Notes under the pieces: model-generated
Told to the model about the DNA's origin: nothing
What the model saw: only the letters and a program-made list of their open reading frames with translations
The model's database searches: none
Part shown: piece after piece, positions 1 to 9,605 of the stretch
How positions within the stretch are numbered: position 1 is the stretch's first letter
How the letters are laid out: the number at the start of each line of letters is the position of its first letter
Made by a program: the position numbers and the translations under genes
Origin: Treponema sp.
GTDB taxonomy: Bacteria; Spirochaetota; Spirochaetia; Treponematales; Treponemataceae
NCBI GenBank assembly: GCA_017651065.1
Contig: JAGCDP010000022.1
Location: 1 to 64,000, forward strand
Reading direction: 5' to 3'
DNA: 64,000 nucleotides

Positions 1-1248
1 AGAATGGGCAAGCTTTATGATGTTCAGGGATTGTCTGCTGCAATAATTGACGGTGAAAATGAGTATTTCATAAACTACGGAAATGACAAGAAAAAGCCAA
101 TTGATGAAAACAGCCGTTTCGAACTTGCTTCTACAACAAAATCTTTTACCGGACTTGCAATAATGCAGCTTGAAGATGCCGGGCTTCTGAGCCTTTCAGA
201 TTCCGTTACAAAATATCTTCCATGGTTCCGCCCTACTTATAAAAACACAGAGTATGATATCACAATAGAAAATCTTATGTGTCATATAAGCGGAATCCCT
301 GCATGGACAATTTCTGCAATTCCGGCTGGTACAAAAAGTGATAATAACCTGCTGGAAAAAACGATTCAGAACATCAAAGATGTTAAACTGGATTCTCTTC
401 CAGGTAGTCAGCATAAATATGCAACAATCAATTTTGATGTTCTTGCGCTAATCCTCGAAGAAATTACCGGTGAAAAATATGAAGATTATGTTACTGAGAA
501 TATCCTTAAACCGCTTGGTATGCATAATTCATTTTTCAGAACGAATGATGAAGATATCGACAAAATTGTACAGGGATACAGACCTGTTTTTATGAGACCA
601 AAGGCATATAATGCTCCAACCTATTATGGAAATACAGCCGCATGTTATCTTGTTTCTTCAACTTCAGATTTAATGAAATGGATGAAGCACTGGGGCGTTA
701 ACTCAAAAGATAATTCCGGTCTGGTGGATGCAATGCTGAACCACGATGTATCTAAATCAGATGGTTATTTTGGAGGATGGTGGATTTACGATGATTTTAT
801 TACACACGGTGGAAACAATCCTAATTTTTCTACTCAGGTAATTATCAGCAGGAAAAAGAATCAGGCAGTCTTTGTGCTTTCGAATATTGCAGGATCTTCT
901 GGAACAATGACGGCTGACGGTATTTACAGAATCCTTCTTGGTGAAACTATTAAAATCGGGCTTCATTTTGATATACAGGCTATTTATGATTTTGTGTGCA
1001 TTATCTTTATTCTATTGCTGATTTATTTTGTTCTGTTATTCTGGAATAAAAAATCGAAAAAAGCCTGCATCGTTCGAATTACAATCAGTGTGATTATTAT
1101 AATAGCCGCAATTGTTTTACCTTTGATTTTTCACTATCCGTATAATATCATGTTTGTCTGGTTTCCGCTGACTGCAATTCTTGCTGTGATTTTTGTGGTT
1201 TGCGTGGCTGTATTCAATTTATATACAGCTTTCAGACATATACGGTAA
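1..1248 (+). CDS. Serine hydrolase, class C beta-lactamase/DD-peptidase family, 5' end outside window
   Basis: Penicillin-binding-protein-like serine hydrolase of unknown substrate. The SxxK nucleophile motif is S43-T-T-K46 (numbering from the ATG at position 4). The second motif aligns to Y139-A-T, where the family usually has YxN, so its asparagine is replaced. The third motif is H268-G-G. A C-terminal tail carries about three hydrophobic helices (roughly 325-346, 357-376, 383-408), which would anchor the enzyme in a membrane. The frame is open to base 1 and no signal peptide is visible, so the true start probably lies upstream of the window; the ATG at 4 is only the first available. Substrate cannot be read from sequence: peptidoglycan peptides, esters or D-amino-acid peptides are all possible. 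Confidence 0.8.
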   Translation, partial: RMGKLYDVQGLSAAIIDGENEYFINYGNDKKKPIDENSRFELASTTKSFTGLAIMQLEDAGLLSLSDSVTKYLPWFRPTYKNTEYDITIENLMCHISGIPAWTISAIPAGTKSDNNLLEKTIQNIKDVKLDSLPGSQHKYATINFDVLALILEEITGEKYEDYVTENILKPLGMHNSFFRTNDEDIDKIVQGYRPVFMRPKAYNAPTYYGNTAACYLVSSTSDLMKWMKHWGVNSKDNSGLVDAMLNHDVSKSDGYFGGWWIYDDFITHGGNNPNFSTQVIISRKKNQAVFVLSNIAGSSGTMTADGIYRILLGETIKIGLHFDIQAIYDFVCIIFILLLIYFVLLFWNKKSKKACIVRITISVIIIIAAIVLPLIFHYPYNIMFVWFPLTAILAVIFVVCVAVFNLYTAFRHIR

Positions 1249-1322
1249 CGGACAAAACTGAACAATTTTTGACAAGCGTTTTCTTGGGAAATGGGGTATA
1301 CTTTTACTCAGGAGGCAAGAAT

Positions 1323-2192
1323 ATGGAAGATTCAATCTTAAACTGGTTATTGGAAGATTCAAACCCGGAAGTAAAACTCAGAACTCTCAAGGAAGCACTG
1401 CACCTGCCCGACAGCGATGAAAAAGTCATCGAATGCAAAAAGCAGCTGCTCGAAAGTAAGACCTACGCGCGAGCTTTAAACAGACTTCACAAACCAAAGA
1501 ACTGGGATAAGTACGACGCCATTCTCGCCTTTGCTGAATGGGGACTAACCCGTGCCGATATTGGAAAGGACATAGACGACGAAGTTTTCGGTCTGATTGA
1601 AGCTACCGGTTTTAAGATGCTTTGCGGCGAACCTCTGCTCCTGCGAAATCTTGTAAAGCTTGGTTATTACGATGAAGAAATTGTACGCAACGAAATCAAT
1701 ACACAGCTTGCGCTTATTCAGGAAGACGGTGGTTTCCGCTGTATCAGCACAAACAAAAAAATCAACGATCCGAAAAAGCCCCATAAAAGCTGCATAAAAT
1801 ATACAATCGAATTCCTTATGCTTGTTGCCGAGCTTCATCTTCAGGGAATCAAAACTGAATGCGAAGAAGCACTCGTTCACTATTTTACAAAGCGTAACAT
1901 TTTCTACCGCACCGACGACATGAAAACTCCTGTTTTTGACGTTATGCTCGGAACCTTCTACACTCCAGACCCAATCAAAATCGGCGCACAGAATATTGTT
2001 TATGCCCTCAAGGCTCTCGGCTGTCCTCTCGATTCCGAAGCAATGAAAGAAGGAATCAGAGTTTTGAATCAGCACAGGCTTGAAAACGGTCGCTACATTT
2101 TGACAGATTCAAAAAGCGTTCCTGCATTTAAAGTTGGCGATATAGGGGTAGAAAACAAATGGATTACACTTTATGCTTATATGACAATATAA
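1323..2192 (+). CDS. Hypothetical protein with alpha/alpha-toroid (prenyltransferase/terpene-cyclase-like) repeats
   Basis: A protein of 289 residues with no signal peptide, so cytoplasmic. It contains repeated helical blocks with a QEDGGF-type turn near the middle and a later segment with GAQNIVYALKALG, a pattern typical of squalene-cyclase/prenyltransferase alpha-toroid folds; catalytic aspartate motifs are not evident. The start at 1323 is chosen because GGAGG lies 8 nt upstream; the frame stays open upstream into the preceding gene without a ribosome binding site. It sits 49 bp before a heterodimeric ABC exporter and could be co-transcribed with it. The function is not recognised. Confidence 0.75.
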   Translation: MEDSILNWLLEDSNPEVKLRTLKEALHLPDSDEKVIECKKQLLESKTYARALNRLHKPKNWDKYDAILAFAEWGLTRADIGKDIDDEVFGLIEATGFKMLCGEPLLLRNLVKLGYYDEEIVRNEINTQLALIQEDGGFRCISTNKKINDPKKPHKSCIKYTIEFLMLVAELHLQGIKTECEEALVHYFTKRNIFYRTDDMKTPVFDVMLGTFYTPDPIKIGAQNIVYALKALGCPLDSEAMKEGIRVLNQHRLENGRYILTDSKSVPAFKVGDIGVENKWITLYAYMTI

Positions 2193-2197
2193 GAATG

Positions 2198-2219
2198 TGC
2201 CTGTTGGATATGCCAGGCA
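2198..2219 (+). terminator. Small hairpin before ABC genes
   Basis: TGCCTG (2198-2203) pairs with CAGGCA (2214-2219). No T-tract follows, so it may be an RNA processing or translational hairpin rather than a terminator. Confidence 0.25.
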
Positions 2220-2241
2220 TACCGTTTAAGCGGCGAAATTT

Positions 2242-4080
2242 ATGAAAAAGAAAGATAAAGAAAAAAAGGAAAAACTGTCTTTATGGCAGACTCTAAAAAA
2301 TGATGTTTATGCAGTAAAGCTTGCCGGTTCTTTCAGTAAGCCTGCAATTATCGGTGCGTTTTTCTGCATGCTCATCGGTTATGCCGAATGGGTATTTTTT
2401 GACGGATATTTTCTACGCGTTATTATTGAATCCCTGGACAGAGGCGACGGCCTTAAACCAATTTTAGGCTTCATAGGAATAACTGCAGCGGTTCTGTTTG
2501 TGCTGGAAATTTATGACCGCTATACACAGCAGGTCACCTTTGTCATTGAAGGCACTAAGCTTCATAACGGCATTTATAAAAAGATTTTTGCTAAGGCAAG
2601 AAATGTTGAACTTAAGTGTTACGAAGACCCGGACTTTTACAACAAATATACCATGGCAATTGACGGTTCGGCCGACAAGGTAATGGAAATTGTAAAAAGC
2701 TTTAATGGTGCAATCATAGGAACAGTTGCAACTGTCTGTGTTTTTAAGCTGATGTATGACATAGATAAGTTTTCTGTTCTGTTTATTATTTCTCCAATCA
2801 TCGGAAACTTTATATTTGGTAACTTAAAAAGTAAATATGAACTTAAGCGTTACCGCGAGTATACTCCAAACAACAAAGTTCTTAATTATGTAAACCGCAT
2901 GATGTATCTTCCTGACGGCGCCAAAGAAATACGCTTGAGCAAAGTGTTTGATATCCTTAAGCGTCGTTATAGCCAGGCAACTTCCGAGAATGTACGAATT
3001 GCAAAAAAATATGCATTCCCAAATATGAGCCTGAGCGTGTTAAGAATCACGTTTACATTTACTGTAATTTTCGAAGGTGTACTCATCTACGCTTTCTATA
3101 AAAAGCAGGTTGCAGGAACAATCACTCTTGCACAGCTCACAATCATGACAAGTCTTATGGTTGCAGCAACCTGGATTCTTATAAGTCTTTTTGATGATAT
3201 TTCAAAGCTTATTAAGAATGGTCTTTTTATAAATAATCTCCGCGGCTTTCTGGAGTATAAAGAAAAGATCCCGGAAGACCAGAAGGGCATTATTCCTCAA
3301 GGCTTTGAAACTCTTGAATTTAAAGACGTCTGCTTTTCCTACAAAGATGAACAGACTATAAAAAATCTTTCTTTCAAAATAAATAAAGATGAAGCTGTTG
3401 CACTCGTCGGACATAACGGTGCCGGCAAAACAACAATCATCAAACTTCTCTTAAGGCTGTATGATCCGTCTTCCGGCGAGATTTTGTTGAACGGTATAAA
3501 CATTAAAGAATATGATTTACGGGCTTACAGAGAGTTGTTTGCAACCACCTTCCAGGACTTCAAAATCTTTGGAATGACTGTCCGCGAAAATGTTTTGATG
3601 GGAAGGCATTTTGAAAACGAAGATGAAGTTGTACGTTCAAGCCTTCGAAAGACTGGAATCCTGGAGAAGATAGAATCCCTCCCAGACGGAATTGATTCTA
3701 TGATGACAAAAGAATTTTACGAGAACGGAACAATTCTTTCGGGAGGTCAGAATCAGAAGCTTGCAGCAGCACGAACCTTTGCAAAGCCTTCTCCGGTAAA
3801 AATATTCGACGAGCCGTCAAGCGCACTCGATCCAATTGCAGAATATGAGCTTTTCAAAAACATCATGAAGGAAGGAAAAGAACACACGATGCTTTTTATT
3901 TCGCATCGCTTGTCTTCTGTAAAAAACTGTGATCGTGTTCTCATGCTGGAAGGTGGACGTCTTATTGAAGAAGGCACTCACAAAGAACTGATAGCCCGCA
4001 ACGGCAGCTACTGTCAGATGTATAAGCGCCAGGCAATGAACTATCTTGCAATTGAAAACGAAGAGGAGGTGATCTTATGA
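2242..4080 (+). CDS. ABC exporter half-transporter, subunit 1
   Basis: Fused membrane and ATPase domains, 612 residues. The first ~330 residues hold about six hydrophobic helices (exporter type). The ATPase domain follows with Walker A GHNGAGKTT, signature LSGGQNQKL and Walker B IFDEPSSALD, then an H-loop FISHRLSS. Its stop overlaps the next gene (ATGA at 4077-4080), so the two half-transporters are translationally coupled and almost certainly form a heterodimer. No peptidase domain is present. The exported substrate is unknown; the neighbouring toroid protein and kinase-like protein give no clear clue. Confidence 0.9.
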   Translation: MKKKDKEKKEKLSLWQTLKNDVYAVKLAGSFSKPAIIGAFFCMLIGYAEWVFFDGYFLRVIIESLDRGDGLKPILGFIGITAAVLFVLEIYDRYTQQVTFVIEGTKLHNGIYKKIFAKARNVELKCYEDPDFYNKYTMAIDGSADKVMEIVKSFNGAIIGTVATVCVFKLMYDIDKFSVLFIISPIIGNFIFGNLKSKYELKRYREYTPNNKVLNYVNRMMYLPDGAKEIRLSKVFDILKRRYSQATSENVRIAKKYAFPNMSLSVLRITFTFTVIFEGVLIYAFYKKQVAGTITLAQLTIMTSLMVAATWILISLFDDISKLIKNGLFINNLRGFLEYKEKIPEDQKGIIPQGFETLEFKDVCFSYKDEQTIKNLSFKINKDEAVALVGHNGAGKTTIIKLLLRLYDPSSGEILLNGINIKEYDLRAYRELFATTFQDFKIFGMTVRENVLMGRHFENEDEVVRSSLRKTGILEKIESLPDGIDSMMTKEFYENGTILSGGQNQKLAAARTFAKPSPVKIFDEPSSALDPIAEYELFKNIMKEGKEHTMLFISHRLSSVKNCDRVLMLEGGRLIEEGTHKELIARNGSYCQMYKRQAMNYLAIENEEEVIL

Positions 4081-5912
4081 GTCGGGACAAGAAAAACGCC
4101 GCTGATCAAAAGACAAAACAAAAAGCCTCTGTCGTTTTAAAAAATAACTGGTATCTTTTGAAGCTGATGTTCAAGGCTTCTCCTGCTTTTGTAATTATTC
4201 CTGCCCTTGATGCTATCAGAGGTCAGCTTTCTATCTTCTTTGAACACACCGTAGGAATTGGTTATGTTCTTGAAGCCGCCGAAAAAGGATATCCGTTTGA
4301 ACGCGTTGCTCTGGTCATTCTTATTCTTGCTTTGGCAATTACAGTTGGTATGCTCTTCACAGTTTTTTCTGGTGATTACATCATGGAAAAAGAGCGTCCT
4401 AAGGTAAAGGAAAAAATCAAGATTATGCTTTATGAAAAGGCAGCTAAGGTTGATCTTGCCTGCTATGATAATCCGGAATTCTACAACTCACAGGTGCTCG
4501 CTCTTTCCGAAGTTGATAATCAGATTGATAAGGTTGAAGGCCTTGTAATCAATACTTTGAGCGGTTTATCAACTTTTATTTCTACAGGAATCTATTTTAT
4601 TATAAAGGATAAGCCTTCGATTCTTTTTGTATTCGTTTCGTTTATTATGAGCTATTTCTTTAATCAGATGTTTGTCAAAGTAAACTACAAGGCACGAATA
4701 GAAAGAAATCCTTCCGAGCGAAAGCGAACTTATATTGAACGAATCTTCTACCTTAATGATTATGCCAAGGAGCTTCGAATGAACCCGGATGTTGCAGACA
4801 TTATGTACGAAAGGTTCGATAAGGCTTCGGAAGAAATTGTTGCTGTTGATAAGAAGTATGCCAGAAAACGTTTCGTCCTTGAGTTCCTGCGCAAGTACGT
4901 TGCTAATATGTTTTTCAGTGATTCATTTTACGTTGCATATCTTGTTACGATGGTTGTTGCTACAAAAAGTATTTCAATCAGCACGCTTGCAATTTTGTAC
5001 AGCTCATTTGGAAGACTTAAGCACAGTATGAATGTATTTACCGAAACATATCCTGCTGCGTGTGAATCAAGTCTTTATATTCAAAAGATTCGCGATTTCC
5101 TGAGCACAGAACAAAAGATTGTTTCGGAAGACAAGCTTGTAGCAAGCAAGGATGCAAAGAGGCTCGACCTTAAGGATGTGTCATTTGCATATTCCTCAGA
5201 AGCGCCGAAAGTTATTGAGAATATGAATCTCTTTATTAAGCCGGGGCAGAAGATTGCGCTTGTCGGATATAACGGTGCCGGAAAGACAACGCTGGTTAAA
5301 CTTTTGATGCGGCTTTATGATCCAACCTCGGGCACTATAATGGCAGATGGAACAGATATCAAAAAATATGATCTTGAATCTTACCGCGATACGATTGGTA
5401 CGGTTTTCCAGGATTTCAATATTTTTGCAGGTTCTGTTCGTGAAAATGTTCTTCTGGCACCGACTGAAGGTTCCTCGGAAGAAAGGATAATTCAATCTCT
5501 TAAGGACAGCGGCCTTTACGACCGTGCAATGCAGCTTGATAATAAACTTGATTCAATGCTCACTACAGAATTTGATGATAAGGGCTTGAATCTTTCGGGT
5601 GGTGAAGCACAGAAGCTTGCTATCTCCAGAGTTTTCTACAAGGACGCAGGCCTTATGATTCTTGATGAACCTTCGAGTGCACTGGACCCGATTGCCGAGT
5701 ATCAGTTGAATCACGCAATGCTCAAAGCCACAGGTGATAAAACGGTAATCTTTATTTCACACCGACTTTCGACTACACGCATAGCTGATTATATTTTCAT
5801 GCTCGAAAACGGAAAGATTGTAGAGCAGGGTAACCACGAAGAGCTTCTTGCCCTTCACGGAAAATACGAAGCCATGTGGAAGGCTCAGGCTGGTGCTTAT
5901 ATTGAAGTTTAA
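4077..5912 (+). CDS. ABC exporter half-transporter, subunit 2
   Basis: Partner of the preceding half-transporter, 611 residues with the same layout: about six membrane helices, then Walker A GYNGAGKTT, signature LSGGEAQKL and Walker B LMILDEPSSALD, and H-loop FISHRLST. Both subunits keep intact signature and Walker B glutamate, so both ATP sites look catalytically competent, unlike many heterodimeric exporters with one degenerate site. Starts inside the ATGA overlap with subunit 1. Substrate unknown. Confidence 0.9.
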   Translation: MSRDKKNAADQKTKQKASVVLKNNWYLLKLMFKASPAFVIIPALDAIRGQLSIFFEHTVGIGYVLEAAEKGYPFERVALVILILALAITVGMLFTVFSGDYIMEKERPKVKEKIKIMLYEKAAKVDLACYDNPEFYNSQVLALSEVDNQIDKVEGLVINTLSGLSTFISTGIYFIIKDKPSILFVFVSFIMSYFFNQMFVKVNYKARIERNPSERKRTYIERIFYLNDYAKELRMNPDVADIMYERFDKASEEIVAVDKKYARKRFVLEFLRKYVANMFFSDSFYVAYLVTMVVATKSISISTLAILYSSFGRLKHSMNVFTETYPAACESSLYIQKIRDFLSTEQKIVSEDKLVASKDAKRLDLKDVSFAYSSEAPKVIENMNLFIKPGQKIALVGYNGAGKTTLVKLLMRLYDPTSGTIMADGTDIKKYDLESYRDTIGTVFQDFNIFAGSVRENVLLAPTEGSSEERIIQSLKDSGLYDRAMQLDNKLDSMLTTEFDDKGLNLSGGEAQKLAISRVFYKDAGLMILDEPSSALDPIAEYQLNHAMLKATGDKTVIFISHRLSTTRIADYIFMLENGKIVEQGNHEELLALHGKYEAMWKAQAGAYIEV

Positions 5913-5931
5913 AACTCATTCGGAGTGAAAA

Positions 5932-6900
5932 TTGGAAATGATTGAAAAGGCTATAAATTTGTTTTCTCTTAATGGTTATGATTTTCACGAGGTTGAAGGT
6001 CACGAGGGTGGACGCAATCAGATTTTTATTTGCAGTAAGAATGATGAAAAAAAGTTTGTGCTGCGTATTTCTTCAACTGGTGACAGAAGTGAAAAGGACT
6101 ATCTTGCTGAAACGGAGTTTGTTCATTACCTTGCGGAAAACGGAGCTCCAGGTGCAGATGTGATTCCGAGTGTAAATGGGAAACTTGTTGAAACTGTTGA
6201 TGATGAGGGCGCCTCGGTTTTCGTTTCGCTTTTTGAATATGCAAGGGGCATGCTTTTGTGCGACAACGGTTATCGTTACCGTGAAGGCGCTCCGCTTGAA
6301 GAGTATTTTTATAACACAGGAAAAGCTCTCGGAAGAATCCATGAGCTCTCAAAACACTTTGAACCAACCGCAGAACATCGTCGTCCAGACTATTTTGATA
6401 AATACAACATTGAATACATCAACCGCTTGATTCCAGACAATTATTCAGATTTGAAAAATGCAATTGATGTCAGCCTCGAAAAGTTTCAAAAACTACCGAC
6501 CGATAGTCAAAACTACGGTTTAATTCACTTCGACTACAGCGACGGCAACTATCACATAGACATGACAAACGGCAACATCACAGTTTTTGATTTTGATAAC
6601 TGTATGTACTGCTGGTACATGTTCGACCTTGCAAATCTCTATCTTCACGGCGAAGGCTGGTTCCGCTACGAAAGCGACCCTGAAAAACGCGAAGCCGGCA
6701 TGCAGAATTACTTCGATACAATCCTCAAAGGCTATAAATCAGAAACCTCAATTTCCGACGATCTTCTGAATCAACTCCCACTTTTTATCGACATGGTTCT
6801 AATAGAAAACATCGTCGACGAGTTTGAAAGTGCCGCCCGCGAAGGCGAAGAAGTAGACCCGGAAGATATTAATCACATCCTCGGCTCAATCTCCCGCTGA
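5932..6900 (+). CDS. Aminoglycoside phosphotransferase/homoserine kinase II-like kinase
   Basis: Cytoplasmic protein kinase-like phosphotransferase, 322 residues. The nucleotide-binding N-lobe is followed by the catalytic loop HFDYSDGNYH (the usual HxDxxxxN is visible) and the metal-binding VFDFDNC. The start is probably TTG at 5932, 6 nt after GGAG at 5922-5925; the alternative ATG at 5938 would be 12 nt away. It lies 19 bp after the ABC pair and probably belongs to the same operon. The substrate could be a small amine, alcohol or antibiotic; resistance cannot be claimed. Its 3' end overlaps the convergent serine hydrolase by 28 bp. Confidence 0.8.
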   Translation: MEMIEKAINLFSLNGYDFHEVEGHEGGRNQIFICSKNDEKKFVLRISSTGDRSEKDYLAETEFVHYLAENGAPGADVIPSVNGKLVETVDDEGASVFVSLFEYARGMLLCDNGYRYREGAPLEEYFYNTGKALGRIHELSKHFEPTAEHRRPDYFDKYNIEYINRLIPDNYSDLKNAIDVSLEKFQKLPTDSQNYGLIHFDYSDGNYHIDMTNGNITVFDFDNCMYCWYMFDLANLYLHGEGWFRYESDPEKREAGMQNYFDTILKGYKSETSISDDLLNQLPLFIDMVLIENIVDEFESAAREGEEVDPEDINHILGSISR

Positions 6901-7850
6901 ATAAAATCCACGCGGTCAAAAATTGTCGGCTTAAAATATGACGATACCGCAACAACAATCTTTTTCTCAGGATTAATATAAATAACATTACCACTATTTC
7001 CAATAGCCGCATAAATCCCCTTCTTACGGCTTATGACCCACCACATATATCCGTAATCCATTCCTCGGAAATGCTTGCCTTCTACAGTGCGCGGCTGTGT
7101 CATATCGCGAATCCACTTAGCGGATACAATCTGCTGTCCGCCAAACTCACCCTTATTCAAGCACATCACACCAATCTTTGCCATATCCTCGGCAGACAAA
7201 CATAAGCCGTAGCCTGGAGTTCCCAGATCCTGTCTGTCACTAAACCACACAGCTTCTTTCGGAGTCTTTTGAATTGTAAACTGCTTGTGCTCTTCTGCAG
7301 ACTTTGCGATGTAAACTTTGTGAGCCGGAATACCCAATGGGCCAAACAGATATTTGTTCGCATAGTCCACAGTTATCATACCCGTAGCCTTATAAAGAAT
7401 GCCTGTCAAAATATGAATGCACACCGACGAATACCTGAACTCATCTGTGAGTCCCTGTCGTCCACCAAGAAAATCAAGCGAGGTGTAAGTCCAGTTTTCA
7501 CTCGCGCAAACTTTACTCCACGGATCACCCTTGCCCTTATACGGTGCTCTCATCGTAAGCAGATGCCTGATTGTCACATCATAAATTGTCTTTTCACCAC
7601 GCTTCACTTTATATTCAGGAAAATAATCAAGCACTTTATCATCAATGCTTTTAATCTGTCCCTTATCTATTGCAATGCCAATCAGCAGTGAAAAAATACT
7701 TTTGGTCACAGACATAACATGTGCGCAGTCATCAACCTTGTAGTTGTTCCAGCAGTCAGAGAAAACCTTTTCACCAGCCTTGTACGCCGTCACCTGGCAG
7801 ATGTTAGGTTGTTCAGTTTCAATTAATTTGTGTAGTTCTTGTTTGTTCAT
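6873..7850 (-). CDS. Serine hydrolase, class C beta-lactamase-like
   Basis: Soluble serine hydrolase of 325 residues without a signal peptide, so apparently cytoplasmic. SxxK nucleophile is S47-V-T-K50; the YxN position reads Y140-S-S; a late GNSGN segment occupies the HxG/KTG position. It is not closely similar to the membrane-anchored relative at the window start. The last 28 bp overlap the convergent kinase-like gene. A possible promoter on the minus strand is TTGACT-N17-AAGAAT ending 7 nt before the ATG. Likely an esterase or peptidase; substrate unknown. Confidence 0.85.
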   Translation of the reverse strand: MNKQELHKLIETEQPNICQVTAYKAGEKVFSDCWNNYKVDDCAHVMSVTKSIFSLLIGIAIDKGQIKSIDDKVLDYFPEYKVKRGEKTIYDVTIRHLLTMRAPYKGKGDPWSKVCASENWTYTSLDFLGGRQGLTDEFRYSSVCIHILTGILYKATGMITVDYANKYLFGPLGIPAHKVYIAKSAEEHKQFTIQKTPKEAVWFSDRQDLGTPGYGLCLSAEDMAKIGVMCLNKGEFGGQQIVSAKWIRDMTQPRTVEGKHFRGMDYGYMWWVISRKKGIYAAIGNSGNVIYINPEKKIVVAVSSYFKPTIFDRVDFIQREIEPRM

Positions 7851-7926
7851 GGTTTAGATTCTTTCATTCAATTTTTAATTAGTCAATAAATTTTTTTAAG
7901 ATTTTTTAAGAATCAATTGATAACCC

Positions 7927-7955
7927 TTTACTCATACATGCCTCTTGGGTAAAAT
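7927..7955 (+). promoter_or_regulatory. Promoter of the HEYGH protein gene, leaderless geometry
   Basis: TTTACT (7927-7932), 17 bp, TAAAAT (7950-7955). Only 6 nt separate the -10 box from the ATG at 7962 and no ribosome binding site is present. Confidence 0.5.
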
Positions 7956-7961
7956 AAACTT

Positions 7962-8384
7962 ATGAGAAGATTTTTATACATTTTAATTCAATGCACCTGG
8001 GGTTTGGGTCAAACACTCATTGGGCTGCTTTTTTTTATAATCCATATAACAAAGCCACACAGAATCTACAAAGGAGCAATCGAAACCCGTTGGAATAGTC
8101 CTTATGCCGGATTGAGTCTTGGACTTTTTATTTTTGTTCCCCGCGATGAAGGTGAATATCAAAACGGTGCGCGCGTTCATGAATACGGTCACACAATTCA
8201 GTCACTGGTGCTGGGACCTTTCTATGCTCTTGTTGGAATTATTTCGGTAGGCTGGGGAAGTATAATTTTCCCAATTCTAAAGGGCACCGAAAAATACAAG
8301 GATGTTCCTTATACAAAGTGTTTTGTTGAATACAACGCAAGCTGGCTTGGTGAAAAAGTAACCGGCGAAAAAGCGGCCTGGTAA
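7962..8384 (+). CDS. Small membrane protein with HEYGH zinc-peptidase-like motif
   Basis: A 140-residue protein with a hydrophobic N-terminal helix (about 8-29), a central HEYGH motif (residues about 73-77) of the HExxH metallopeptidase type, and a second hydrophobic segment immediately after (about 80-102). The HExxH next to a membrane helix resembles a minimal membrane metalloprotease, but the third zinc ligand is not clear and the protein is short. A stand-alone gene between a serine hydrolase and a xylanase. Function not recognised; the metalloprotease idea is an inference from the motif. Confidence 0.7.
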   Translation: MRRFLYILIQCTWGLGQTLIGLLFFIIHITKPHRIYKGAIETRWNSPYAGLSLGLFIFVPRDEGEYQNGARVHEYGHTIQSLVLGPFYALVGIISVGWGSIIFPILKGTEKYKDVPYTKCFVEYNASWLGEKVTGEKAAW

Positions 8385-8401
8385 AATCAGATTTTATACA
8401 G

Positions 8402-8431
8402 TTGGAATTTCCTCAAATTATGATTTATAAT
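8402..8431 (+). promoter_or_regulatory. Promoter of cytoplasmic xylanase, leaderless geometry
   Basis: TTGGAA (8402-8407), 18 bp, TATAAT (8426-8431), then exactly 6 nt to the ATG at 8438. No Shine-Dalgarno. Confidence 0.6.
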
Positions 8432-8437
8432 TAAACT

Positions 8438-9583
8438 ATGAACAAATATTTATACGAATCATTTAAAGATTATTTTAGAGTTGGCGCTGCAGTTAGCGGT
8501 ATTATTCTGATGCCCGATAAAGAGCGCGAAGAACTTTTTGAAAACATGAAAAAGCGCATGGAAGAATTCAAAAAGAATTTTAAACCACAACCAGGCATGC
8601 CGGAATTTAAGTTCCCTGAACCTCAGCCTTTTCCTGCAGGTGAAATGATTGATAAAAAACTTGCAGCCGAACACTTTAATCTTGTAGTTGCAGAAAATGA
8701 ATGTAAGATGGGCAGCGTTTACAAAGGTCCTGATGAGTTTGATTTTACAGGAGCCGATCGTCTTCTTAAGTTTGCCCGCGAAAATAATCAGGCAATGCGC
8801 TGGCACACGCTTGTTTGGCATAATCAGTCGCCACGATGGATTTTTGAGGACGGAAACGGTGGCAAGGCAGGCAAGGAGCTGCTCGAAGAACGCCTGAAGA
8901 AATATATTTTTGCAGTAGGCGAACGTTATCGTGATGATATCTGCTCTGTTGATGTTGTAAATGAATGTATTTCTGATAAAAACTTTATCCTGCGCGACGG
9001 AGCCGATCGTTCACAATGGTTTGATATTCTTGGTCCTGAGTATGTTGATAAGGCCTTTTTCTGGGCCAAAGAAGCCTTTCCAAATTCAAGCCTTGTAATT
9101 AATGATTATAACCTTGAAATGATTGAAGGAAAGCGTCAGGGCATGTACAAGCTTGTAAAAGGCATGCTGGATCGCGGAGTTCCTGTAGACACAGTAGGTC
9201 TTCAGATGCACATAAACATTCAGAACCCGCCGGTAAGTGAAATTGAAGAAACAATTGAACTTTACGGTAGTCTTGGTTTGAATGTAATTGTTACAGAGAT
9301 GGAAGTTTCTGCATATCTTGATAAGGATTTTGAACATCCGGATCCATGTCGTGAATATGACCAGGCCTTTTTGGAGCAGCAGGCAGAACGCTACGCACAG
9401 ATTTTTGAATGCTTTAAGAAGGAAGCAAAAGCCGGCATCTTAAAAGACGTAGTTTTATGGGGAATCACAGACAAAATGAGCTGGAAAAACAACTTCCCGG
9501 CCCCAGGACGCGGCGATGCACCACTCTTATTTGATGTTGATGGCAAAGAAAAACCTGCATTTAACCGATTGCTTGGGTTGTAG
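8438..9583 (+). CDS. Endo-1,4-beta-xylanase, GH10, cytoplasmic
   Basis: Glycoside hydrolase family 10 enzyme cleaving xylan or xylo-oligosaccharides by a retaining mechanism. The acid/base is E176 in DVVNE and the nucleophile E287 in VIVTEME. WHTLVWH (around 122-128) is the usual substrate-binding strand. It lacks a signal peptide, so it probably acts on imported xylo-oligosaccharides. Oddly, a charged, proline-rich segment of about 40 residues (27-68) interrupts the first barrel strand region, between VGAAVSG and AEHFN, which are adjacent in ordinary GH10 enzymes. Xylulokinase and a lipoprotein GH10 lie close by, supporting a xylan-use role. Confidence 0.93.
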   Translation: MNKYLYESFKDYFRVGAAVSGIILMPDKEREELFENMKKRMEEFKKNFKPQPGMPEFKFPEPQPFPAGEMIDKKLAAEHFNLVVAENECKMGSVYKGPDEFDFTGADRLLKFARENNQAMRWHTLVWHNQSPRWIFEDGNGGKAGKELLEERLKKYIFAVGERYRDDICSVDVVNECISDKNFILRDGADRSQWFDILGPEYVDKAFFWAKEAFPNSSLVINDYNLEMIEGKRQGMYKLVKGMLDRGVPVDTVGLQMHINIQNPPVSEIEETIELYGSLGLNVIVTEMEVSAYLDKDFEHPDPCREYDQAFLEQQAERYAQIFECFKKEAKAGILKDVVLWGITDKMSWKNNFPAPGRGDAPLLFDVDGKEKPAFNRLLGL

Positions 9584-9605
9584 GTTTTATTTTGACAAAA
9601 ATCGC

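Noticed and set aside
1269..1302. TTGACA..TATACT promoter before the toroid-protein gene
   Set aside because: The spacer is 22 bp, outside the functional range; only the TATACT box might be used.
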